A stretch of DNA of 5,929 nucleotides from Spirochaetae bacterium HGW-Spirochaetae-7 (lineage in GTDB: Bacteria; Spirochaetota; Spirochaetia; Treponematales; UBA12059): assembly GCA_002839245.1 (NCBI GenBank), contig PGXR01000177.1, forward strand, positions 1-5,929, in the 5' to 3' direction. Made by a program: the position numbers and the translations under genes. Position 1 is the stretch's first letter. The number at the start of each line of letters is the position of its first letter. Of this stretch, positions 1 to 5,929 are shown in pieces. Under the pieces are notes generated by a model. That model was given only the letters and a program-made list of their open reading frames with translations. It was not told the DNA's origin and made no database searches.

Positions 1-45
1 CGGATCGCACAAGTGCGGATCGCACAAGCGCGGAACGCACAGGCG
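1..45 (+). repeat. 15-bp tandem repeat, three copies, in frame with ftsZ
   Basis: Three adjacent 15-base units are visible: CGGATCGCACAAGTG, CGGATCGCACAAGCG and CGGAACGCACAGGCG. The first two differ at one base, the second and third at two. Because 15 is a multiple of three, the array keeps the ftsZ frame and would encode the pentapeptide ADRTS twice and then AERTG. The next block (46-60) matches only loosely and may be a decayed copy. The repeat touches the left edge, so the full copy number cannot be known. The junction of two units also forms a short inverted repeat, GTGCG-GAT-CGCAC (13-25). It is either an N-terminal protein extension or a leader repeat just upstream of GTG 45. Confidence 0.85.
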
Positions 46-1208
46 TGGTGCGTGAATGCGCGGACGGGTACCAGTGCGCATCGACGGTAATCAAGGTGAT
101 CGGTGCCGGTGGCGGCGGATCGAACGCCGTTTCCAGGATGATCGAGGCGGGGCTGAAGAACGTCCAGTTCATCGTAGCCAATACCGACATACAGGCTCTC
201 GGCCGCTCCCAGGCCGGCATCAGGCTTGGGCTCGGCGCCAAGATAACGCACGGCCTCGGCGCGGGCGGCAAGCCGGAGATAGGCGAGAAGGCTGCGATCG
301 AGGACAAGGCTGCCATAGCCGAGGCGCTGCAGGGTGCCGACATGGTCTTCATCACGGCCGGCATGGGCGGCGGAACGGGTACCGGATCGGCGCCGGTGAT
401 AGCCCAGGTGGCCAAGGAGCTCGGTGCGCTGACCGTCGCCGTCGTCACCAAGCCTTTCGACTTCGAAGGCAAGGTCAAGATGAGGCTCGCCGAGGAGGGC
501 ATCGAAAAGCTCCGCCAGGCAGTGGACACGCTCATCGTCATACCGAACCAGCACCTTCTCAAGATAGTCGAGAAGCGTACGCCCATCCGCGAAGCCTTCA
601 AGCTCGCCGACGATGTGTTGCGCCAGGGTGTCCAGGGCATCTCCGACCTCATCACCGTAGCCGGAGACATCAACATCGACTTTGCGGACGTCAGCACTGT
701 CATGTACGGCCAGGGCGACGCGATCATGGGCATAGGCATGGCGCGCGGCGACAACCGGGCAGTGGAGGCCGCAGAGAAAGCAGTCTCCAACCCACTGCTC
801 GAGGACGCGCGCATAGAAGGCGCCAGGAATATCCTCATCAACGTGACCGGCGGAGAGAACTTTACGCTCACCGAGTACGAGGAGATTGTAGGCATCATCA
901 CGCGGGACGCCGATCCCGACGCTTTGGTGATCGCGGGCATCGTCAACGACCCGTCGGCCGATGACGAGGTGAGCGTTACCGTCATAGCCACCGGCTTCGG
1001 CCGTTCCCTGAAACCCTCGGCTCCCAGTGCTCCTGCCCGCAAGGAAGCTTCCCGCGACCTGGACGATTTCCTGTCCGCCGACGAATGGCGAACCATCGTC
1101 GAGCCGAAGGCCAAAGGATACCTGTCCGGCCGCAACGATCCCGACGAGCTCGACATTCCGACCGTTCTCCGCGAGCGCAGGCCGGCGGCGGAACGGAGCG
1201 GAGTCTAG
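1..1208 (+). CDS. ftsZ: Cell division GTPase FtsZ, 5' end beyond or near left edge
   Basis: FtsZ is the bacterial tubulin homologue: it polymerises with GTP at mid-cell into the Z ring that recruits the division machinery. Numbering from GTG 45 (387 aa), the protein shows the N-terminal Rossmann glycine loop GAGGGGSN (20-27), the tubulin signature GGGTGTG (108-114), the T7 catalytic loop NIDFAD (210-215) that completes the GTPase site of the neighbouring subunit, a short variable linker (about 320-369) and the conserved C-terminal peptide DIPTVLR (370-376), which binds FtsA and other partners. The start is unresolved. The frame is open to the left edge with no stop and no other start codon before GTG 45/48, and neither GTG has a good Shine-Dalgarno. 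I therefore extend the gene to base 1 as partial. From GTG 45 only 14 residues would precede the core; spirochaetal FtsZ often has a longer leader. It ends in TAG, 4 nt before the xerD-like start. Confidence 0.96.
   Translation, partial: DRTSADRTSAERTGVVRECADGYQCASTVIKVIGAGGGGSNAVSRMIEAGLKNVQFIVANTDIQALGRSQAGIRLGLGAKITHGLGAGGKPEIGEKAAIEDKAAIAEALQGADMVFITAGMGGGTGTGSAPVIAQVAKELGALTVAVVTKPFDFEGKVKMRLAEEGIEKLRQAVDTLIVIPNQHLLKIVEKRTPIREAFKLADDVLRQGVQGISDLITVAGDINIDFADVSTVMYGQGDAIMGIGMARGDNRAVEAAEKAVSNPLLEDARIEGARNILINVTGGENFTLTEYEEIVGIITRDADPDALVIAGIVNDPSADDEVSVTVIATGFGRSLKPSAPSAPARKEASRDLDDFLSADEWRTIVEPKAKGYLSGRNDPDELDIPTVLRERRPAAERSGV
1200..1203 (+). promoter_or_regulatory. Shine-Dalgarno deciding the xerD start
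   Basis: GGAG lies 9 nt before ATG 1213, with a second GGAG at 1195-1198. The open frame continues 62 codons further upstream inside ftsZ, so this site, together with the start of XerD-like sequence, is what selects ATG 1213. It lies inside the last codons of ftsZ, which fits translational coupling. Confidence 0.65.
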
Positions 1209-1212
1209 GCCG

Positions 1213-2166
1213 ATGGCATCCAGGGATCCGATTGACCGCTACGGCGACTGGCTTCTGGCCGCCAGACGGCGTTCTCCGTTGACGCTCGAGGCATACGTGC
1301 GCGAAGCCAGGAGCCTTGCCGCATGGCTGGCCTTGCGCAACATGAGCGTCGAAAAGGCCATGGTGGGCGACATACTCGAATTCCTCGCCTCCAGGCGGGC
1401 CTCCGGCCTCACCGCGAGGACCATGGCGCGCATCATGTCGAGCATCCGTGGGCTCTACAAGTACCTACGGCTCGAAGGCCTGCGGACGGACGACCCGACC
1501 GAGCTGCTCGAGAGCCCAAGGCAGGAACGGACCCTTCCCGATGTCATCAGGGCGCAGGACATCAACCATATGCTCGGCACGGTCGACCTTTCGACTCCCG
1601 GCGGGCTTCGCGACCGGGCTCTTTTCGAGCTGATATATTCGTGCGGCCTCCGCATCTCAGAAGCCGCCATGCTCGATTTCGATTCACTGTACCTCAAGGA
1701 GCGCTTCATACGCGTGACGGGCAAGAGGCGCAAGGAGCGAATCCTGCCGTTCGGCGACCAGGCCGCCTCGTGGCTCGAGCGCTACCTGACTGATGGCCGT
1801 CCAGGTCTCGAGAAGGGCCGTCGCAGCGACAGGGTCTTCCTCAACCGTTCGGGCAAGGGCATCTCGCGGAAGGGCGTCTGGAAGCGTTTCTCCGAACTGC
1901 GCACCGCGAGCGGTGTCGCCGGGAAGGTCCATTCGCTGCGGCATTCGTTCGCGACGCATCTGCTTGCGGGGGGAGCCGACCTGCGAACGGTACAGGAGCT
2001 CCTTGGGCACTCCGACATCTCGACGACGCAGATCTATACACATGTTGATGCCGAGGAACTGGCCGTCGCCCACGAGGCGTACTTTCCCCGGTCGAGGACC
2101 AAGCGCGACGGCTCAAGCGCCGCGGCGCATCCCGACGTCTCCGGTTCCGGAGGGACAGGCGTATGA
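1213..2166 (+). CDS. xerD: XerD-like site-specific tyrosine recombinase
   Basis: This is a member of the XerC/XerD family, which resolves chromosome dimers at dif sites near the terminus before division. It has 317 aa. An N-terminal SAM-like core-binding domain (about 3-90) precedes the catalytic domain (about 108-292). The full active-site set is visible: R147 in GLRISE, K171 in the beta-hairpin VTGKRRKER, H240 and R243 in HSLRH, H266 in LLGHSDISTTQIYTH, and the nucleophile Y275. The wording around 90-121 (DDPTELLESP..RTLPD) and WLERYLTDGRP (187-197) is closer to E. coli XerD than to XerC as I remember them, hence the symbol; xerC or an unclassed Xer remains possible. A tail of about 24 residues after P292 is longer than usual. 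ATG 1213 is chosen for its GGAG 9 nt upstream. The stop overlaps the next start as ATGA. Confidence 0.92.
   Translation: MASRDPIDRYGDWLLAARRRSPLTLEAYVREARSLAAWLALRNMSVEKAMVGDILEFLASRRASGLTARTMARIMSSIRGLYKYLRLEGLRTDDPTELLESPRQERTLPDVIRAQDINHMLGTVDLSTPGGLRDRALFELIYSCGLRISEAAMLDFDSLYLKERFIRVTGKRRKERILPFGDQAASWLERYLTDGRPGLEKGRRSDRVFLNRSGKGISRKGVWKRFSELRTASGVAGKVHSLRHSFATHLLAGGADLRTVQELLGHSDISTTQIYTHVDAEELAVAHEAYFPRSRTKRDGSSAAAHPDVSGSGGTGV
2149..2154 (+). promoter_or_regulatory. Shine-Dalgarno of the TPR lipoprotein gene
   Basis: GGAGGG lies 8 nt before ATG 2163, inside the 3' end of the xerD-like gene. It is a strong site, so the lipoprotein is probably translated well on its own as well as by coupling through the ATGA overlap. 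Confidence 0.65.
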
Positions 2167-2906
2167 AACGGCGATTGACGATGGCGGTATCTGCCTTGCT
2201 TGCGGGCCTCGCGCTGGCGGGGATCTCGTCGTGCAACGGCAGCGAAGACAAGAATTTCTTGGAGAAGATGTTCGACATCGAGGCCCGCAGCTCGAAGAAC
2301 GCCCCGCCGTCGACGGTGAAGGAACTAAAGGACGGGATTTCCCGCTACGGCGGCGAGGTGGACAAGACGGTCAAGTCCATGGAGAAGATTGCCATGTACT
2401 GGCGTCTGCTGGCGGTAAAGTACATGGAAAGAGGCCTGTTCGGCGATGCGTACGACGCCGCCCTCGTGGCGCTCCGCCATTACCCGCAGTCCAGCGGCCT
2501 CTATTACGTCGCGGGAATGTCGGCCGCGTATCTGTCAAAGGCGGCGTCGGCTGAAACGGGTGTCGCGTCCAGGGCATCGTGGCTGGCTGCCTCGGAGGGT
2601 TCCTACAAACGCGCAATCGAGTTCGATGCAAGGAACACGAAGGCGCTCTACGGACTCGCCGTACTGTACACCTTCGAGCTCGGGGATCACGAGTCGGCGC
2701 TAGCGCCTCTCGAGGCGTACCTCGCGATCGGCAAGAAGGACGTCGACGCGCTCTTCGTCTATGCGAGGGCGCTGTACGGCTCGGGGAGGCTACAAGACGC
2801 CGCCGACGCCTATGACAGGGTCATCGCGACGACGACCATCGATTCGAAGAAGCAACAGGCTGCAGAAAACAAGAAACGCATCCTGGATGAGCTATATGGC
2901 AAATAA
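2163..2906 (+). CDS. Putative TPR-repeat lipoprotein, function unknown
   Basis: I do not recognise a named family. The 247-aa product starts with a lipoprotein-type signal: basic MKRR, a hydrophobic stretch (about 5-21) and a relaxed lipobox ISSC with Cys24 as the likely lipidated residue, followed by a polar NGSEDKN. Spirochaetal lipoboxes are often looser than the LAGC consensus. The mature part is helical, with tetratricopeptide-like repeats at about 80-107, 113-155 (longer, with an alanine/serine-rich insert), 161-190 and 195-224; typical signs are alternating small and aromatic residues such as ALYGLAVLY and YARALYGSGRLQDAADAYDR. Such proteins usually scaffold complexes in the periplasm or on a membrane. 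The size and TPR-lipoprotein plan recall BamD/ComL, but I see no diagnostic match. It overlaps xerD by 4 nt and dprA by about 11 nt, so it is co-expressed with DNA-processing genes. Confidence 0.82.
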   Translation: MKRRLTMAVSALLAGLALAGISSCNGSEDKNFLEKMFDIEARSSKNAPPSTVKELKDGISRYGGEVDKTVKSMEKIAMYWRLLAVKYMERGLFGDAYDAALVALRHYPQSSGLYYVAGMSAAYLSKAASAETGVASRASWLAASEGSYKRAIEFDARNTKALYGLAVLYTFELGDHESALAPLEAYLAIGKKDVDALFVYARALYGSGRLQDAADAYDRVIATTTIDSKKQQAAENKKRILDELYGK

Positions 2907-3897
2907 CCTGGCCTCGGCTTCAGCCATGACGATAGCGAGGATGCCGTTCCTTTCGGCCCGCGAACGCATACGGCTGGCTTTTGCCCTGGGCCGGGAGCCG
3001 CTCGTCGGGCTATCGCTTGGCGACGTGGAGGCTATCGTCATGCGCAGGCTTACCGGAGCGGCATGGGACCCGGCTTCGTGGGCGGAGGCGGCCGAGCGCG
3101 ACATGGAGTTCCTGGCCAGGGCGGGCGGTTCGTCGTTCTCGTATTTCGACGCCGGATACCCCGCGATTCTCCGGGAGACGGCCAGACCTCCGTTCATGCT
3201 CTACCTGCGGGGGCGCCTGCCCGACCGGACGAGACCGGCGATCGCTATCGTCGGCACGCGATACCCTACGGGCCGCGGCATCGACGCGGCGGCAGCTCTA
3301 GGCATGGAGGCTGGCGCAGCCGGCGTCGCCGTCGTGTCCGGACTGGCCCGTGGCATCGATTCCGCTGCCCATCGAGGCGCGCTCGCAGGAGGCGGATCGA
3401 CGTTCGCCGTACTTGGCAGGGGAATCGACCAGGTCTACCCCGAGTCCAACAAGGAACTCGCGTCGAGGATGGTCGCCTCGGGAGGAGGGCTGGCTTCCGA
3501 GTATCCTCCCGGAATTCCGCCTTCGCGCTGGACCTTCCCCGAGCGGAACAGGATACTGTCCGGGCTGTGCCGGTCCACGGTCGTCGTGGAGGCTCCGGGC
3601 GGATCCGGAGCGCTTATCACCGCGGCGTTTGCCCTCGAGGAAGGACGCGACGTCTACGTCGTCGCTTCCTGCATGGGCGGCGTGCGCTCCGCAGGATCGG
3701 ATTCGTTGGCCGCCGACGGGGCGGTGACGCTCGGGTGCTTCAACGATATCGTGGAAGATTGGCGGGATGGACGCGGCTGCATCGCGGATGCCGCACGCCC
3801 GCGCATACGGCGTCGCCGCATGAGGCGTCAGTCGCGTCGAAGGGGCAGGACCCGTTCGTCGGGATCGTTCGCTGAACAACCAGGCAGGAGTACATAA
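2896..3897 (+). CDS. dprA: DNA-processing protein DprA (Smf)
   Basis: DprA binds single-stranded DNA and loads RecA during transformation, and is also widespread in bacteria not known to be competent. From ATG 2896 it has 333 aa: a divergent N-terminal region (1-110), then the Rossmann-like DprA core with IVGTR (118-122), VSGLARGID (147-155), VLGRGIDQVYP, FPERNRILSGL (214-224), VVVEA (229-233) and SGALITA (237-243). The usual PG after the last core strand reads A257-S258 here. No recognisable C-terminal winged-helix domain is present; instead residues 293-333 form a very arginine-rich tail, possibly a frameshift product. The start is uncertain: ATG 2887 and ATG 2926 are in frame, and none has a strong Shine-Dalgarno. 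ATG 2896 has only a weak GGATGAG just upstream and overlaps the lipoprotein stop, suggesting coupling. The stop lies 2 nt before topA. Confidence 0.9.
   Translation: MANNLASASAMTIARMPFLSARERIRLAFALGREPLVGLSLGDVEAIVMRRLTGAAWDPASWAEAAERDMEFLARAGGSSFSYFDAGYPAILRETARPPFMLYLRGRLPDRTRPAIAIVGTRYPTGRGIDAAAALGMEAGAAGVAVVSGLARGIDSAAHRGALAGGGSTFAVLGRGIDQVYPESNKELASRMVASGGGLASEYPPGIPPSRWTFPERNRILSGLCRSTVVVEAPGGSGALITAAFALEEGRDVYVVASCMGGVRSAGSDSLAADGAVTLGCFNDIVEDWRDGRGCIADAARPRIRRRRMRRQSRRRGRTRSSGSFAEQPGRST
3886..3890 (+). promoter_or_regulatory. Shine-Dalgarno of topA
   Basis: AGGAG lies 9 nt before ATG 3900, inside the last codons of dprA. It supports ATG 3900 as the topA start even though this adds about 23 residues before the conserved Toprim domain. 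Confidence 0.7.
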
Positions 3898-3899
3898 CG

Positions 3900-5929
3900 A
3901 TGGCGAGCCAGAATGCCGCACCCGCGGCCAGGAAGAGCGTGAAGGCAAAGAAGATTCCCGAAAAGCCGACACTGGTGATAGTGGAGTCGCCGGCAAAGGC
4001 CAAGACCATAGAAAAGTACCTAGGCAGTTCCTACATCGTGCTCGCCTCCATGGGGCACCTGATCGACCTCCCCAAGTCAAGGCTCGGCGTCGATGTGGAT
4101 CACGGCTATACACCGGAGTACCTGACGATCCGCGGCAAGGCGAAGCTCTTAAAGGAGCTGCAGAAGGCCGCCAGGAAGTCCAAGGCCGTGCTGCTCGCCT
4201 CCGATAATGACCGGGAAGGGGAAGCGATCTCCTTCCATATCCGGGGAGCCATCGCCCTGAAGAACGAGGGACTGGAGATCAAGAGGATAGTCTTCAACGA
4301 GATAACTCCGCAGGCTATCCGCGACGCGGTCAAGGAGCCCAGGACCCTCGACGAGGACAAGGTAAACGCGCAGAAGGCGCGGCGCGTCCTCGACAGGCTC
4401 GTCGGCTATAACCTGTCGCCGCTTCTCTGGAAGAAGGTCAAGAACGGGCTTTCCGCCGGCCGGGTGCAGTCGGTAGCCCTGAGGCTGATATGCGAACGCG
4501 AAGTCGAGGTGGAGTCGTTCATCCCCGAGGAATACTGGACCCTGGAGGCTGATTTCAAGAAGGGCCGGTATTCATTCACCGGCGAGCTGGTCTCCTGGAA
4601 GGGAAGCAAGGCGGAGCTCACGAAGGAGACCGAAGTCACCGCCGTCGTAACGGCCATAAACGGGGCTCCATGTATCGTCGGCGATATCAGGGACTCGGAG
4701 CGGGTGGTCCGCGCCAAGCCGCCCTTCACCACGTCGAAACTTCAGCAGACCGCCGCCAACCGGCTTGGCTTCACCAGCAAGAAGACGATGCAGATCGCCC
4801 AGCAGCTCTACGAGGGCATAAACATAGGCTCGACCCGCATAGGACTGATCACCTACATGCGAACCGACTCGGTCCGGGTCTCGGAGGTGGCGCTCAAGGA
4901 AGTGCGGACCTGGCTCGGCGAGCATTTTCCCGCGGAACTCCCGCCGGAACCTACCGTCTACCTGACCGACAAGAAGGCCCAGGACGCGCACGAGGCCATC
5001 AGGCCGACGATGATCCCGTATTCTCCAGAATCGATCAAGGAATACCTCAACAAGGACCAGCAGAAGCTGTATGGCATCATCTGGGAGCGCTTCGTAGCAA
5101 GCCAGATGACCCCCGCGAAACAACGCTCGACCGCGATGGACGTTGTCGCCGGTGAGGCGGTTTTCCGCATCAACGCGTCCCGGTTGGTCGAGAAGGGTTT
5201 CTACAAGGTCATCAAGCTACTGGCCACCAAGGAGGACAAGGAATCGAGCCTGCCGGAAATGAGGGTAGGCGAAGACCTGAAACTCGAAGGCTACAGGCCG
5301 GAGCAGCACTTTACCCAGGGATCCGCCCGATTCACCGACGCATCGATCATCAAGGTGCTGGAAGAAAAGGGGATAGGGCGGCCGTCCACCTACGCACCTA
5401 TCATCTCGGTCCTGCTCGAGCGCTACTACGTGACCAGGGAAAACAAGCAGCTGGTACCGACGACGCTCGGCCGCAAGATAGACGAGATACTCGTCGGGTC
5501 ATTCCCCGATGTCGTCAACGCGGCCTTCACCGCGGGCATGGAGTCGATGCTCGACGAGGTCGAGGAATCGAAGCGCGACTGGGTCTCGGCGATGGCCGAT
5601 TTTTACGGTCCGTTCAAGAAGCGGATAGACGAGATCATGGAAACGCTCCAGTCGTTCAAGGGCAGCCTCGACGAACCCACAGACATAGTCTGCGAAAAAT
5701 GCGGCAAGCCCATGGTCAAGAAGCTCGGCCGCTTTGGATTCTTCCTTGCCTGCACCGGCTTCCCCGAGTGCAAGAACACCAAGTCCATCCCGCTCGCCCG
5801 ATGCCCCCGCCCGGGTTGCTCAGGCGAGATCGTGGCGAGGCGCAAGGCCAAGGGGCGCGGCAGGGAGTTCTACGGCTGCTCCAATTACCCGGAGTGCGAC
5901 TTCATCACCTACTACAAGCCGACGAACAG
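3900..5929 (+). CDS. topA: DNA topoisomerase I (type IA), 3' end beyond right edge
   Basis: TopA relaxes negative supercoils by cutting one strand and holding the 5' phosphate on a tyrosine. The reading frame is open from ATG 3900 to the window end (676 complete codons, no stop), so the gene is partial. A lysine/alanine-rich leader (1-23) precedes the Toprim domain: LVIVESPAKAKTIEKYL with catalytic E29, and the Mg-binding D102-N-D104-R-E106. SAGRVQS (185-191), the active-site YMRTDS with Y319, AHEAIRPT and GIGRPSTYAPII follow, all typical of bacterial TopA. The C-terminus has two four-cysteine zinc-finger modules: C598/C601/C618/C624 and C635/C640/C660/C666. The missing part is probably short, perhaps another finger or a basic tail. 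It lies 2 nt after dprA, an arrangement common in many bacterial phyla, and closes the visible operon. Confidence 0.97.
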   Translation, partial: MASQNAAPAARKSVKAKKIPEKPTLVIVESPAKAKTIEKYLGSSYIVLASMGHLIDLPKSRLGVDVDHGYTPEYLTIRGKAKLLKELQKAARKSKAVLLASDNDREGEAISFHIRGAIALKNEGLEIKRIVFNEITPQAIRDAVKEPRTLDEDKVNAQKARRVLDRLVGYNLSPLLWKKVKNGLSAGRVQSVALRLICEREVEVESFIPEEYWTLEADFKKGRYSFTGELVSWKGSKAELTKETEVTAVVTAINGAPCIVGDIRDSERVVRAKPPFTTSKLQQTAANRLGFTSKKTMQIAQQLYEGINIGSTRIGLITYMRTDSVRVSEVALKEVRTWLGEHFPAELPPEPTVYLTDKKAQDAHEAIRPTMIPYSPESIKEYLNKDQQKLYGIIWERFVASQMTPAKQRSTAMDVVAGEAVFRINASRLVEKGFYKVIKLLATKEDKESSLPEMRVGEDLKLEGYRPEQHFTQGSARFTDASIIKVLEEKGIGRPSTYAPIISVLLERYYVTRENKQLVPTTLGRKIDEILVGSFPDVVNAAFTAGMESMLDEVEESKRDWVSAMADFYGPFKKRIDEIMETLQSFKGSLDEPTDIVCEKCGKPMVKKLGRFGFFLACTGFPECKNTKSIPLARCPRPGCSGEIVARRKAKGRGREFYGCSNYPECDFITYYKPTN

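Noticed and set aside
13..25. Short inverted repeat GTGCG-GAT-CGCAC as an operator or terminator
   Set aside because: It arises from the junction of tandem repeat units, has only a 5-bp stem and no U tract; not enough to call a regulatory site.
56..964. Plus-strand 302-codon open frame overlapping ftsZ
   Set aside because: Arg/His-rich out-of-frame reading of a strongly conserved FtsZ sequence.
1027..1212. Open frame extending the Xer recombinase 62 codons upstream inside ftsZ
   Set aside because: The extra residues are low-complexity and overlap a well-supported FtsZ C-terminus including DIPTVLR; a good ribosome site and family length support ATG 1213.
3063..3875. Plus-strand 270-codon open frame overlapping dprA
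   Set aside because: Most of it is an Arg/Gly-rich shadow of the DprA core; only its last 24 or so codons look protein-like, and these are discussed as a possible frameshifted DprA end.
3298..4113. Long minus-strand open frame (271 codons) across dprA and topA
   Set aside because: It lies antisense to two well-supported genes, is rich in Arg/Ser/Pro without motifs, and is a usual by-product of GC-rich coding DNA.
4572..5123. Minus-strand open frame of 183 codons inside topA
   Set aside because: The opposite strand encodes conserved TopA motifs including the active-site tyrosine; no recognisable domain or ribosome site on the minus strand.
1..5929. Mobile element or defence system suggested by a tyrosine recombinase next to dprA
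   Set aside because: All five genes are core housekeeping types with uniform codon use, no attachment sites, no phage or toxin-like genes and no repeats flanking the recombinase.

Overview
The window is a dense, single-strand (+) housekeeping gene cluster with almost no intergenic DNA. In order it carries ftsZ (5' end beyond the left edge), a XerD-like tyrosine recombinase, a TPR-containing lipoprotein, dprA (smf) and topA (3' end beyond the right edge). The junctions are 4 nt gap, 4 nt overlap (ATGA), about 11 nt overlap and 2 nt gap. I see no promoter, terminator, RNA gene, insertion sequence, CRISPR array or phage gene, so the five genes probably form one transcription unit that starts and ends outside the window. 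No stretch longer than about 50 bases lacks a gene.

The organism is most likely a GC-rich spirochaete (Spirochaetota, Treponema/Spirochaeta-like). The FtsZ core, its VIKVIGAGGGGSNAV start and its DIPTVLR tail resemble spirochaetal FtsZ as I remember it. An ftsZ...smf(dprA)-topA neighbourhood is also, from memory, the order in Treponema. This placement rests on recognition, not on a search. All genes share high G+C at third codon positions and a habit of using ATC and ATA for isoleucine while nearly avoiding ATT. That argues that they belong to one genome with no recent foreign insert.

Functionally the cluster joins cytokinesis (FtsZ ring), chromosome dimer resolution (XerD-like), DNA supercoil control (TopA) and single-strand DNA handling for recombination or uptake (DprA). 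An envelope lipoprotein of unknown role sits in the middle. I did not find a convincing undescribed system. The points most worth checking are a 15-bp in-frame tandem repeat running off the left edge at the 5' end of ftsZ, and the arginine-rich C-terminus of DprA, which may reflect a frameshift. The uncharacterised lipoprotein between xerD and dprA comes next.
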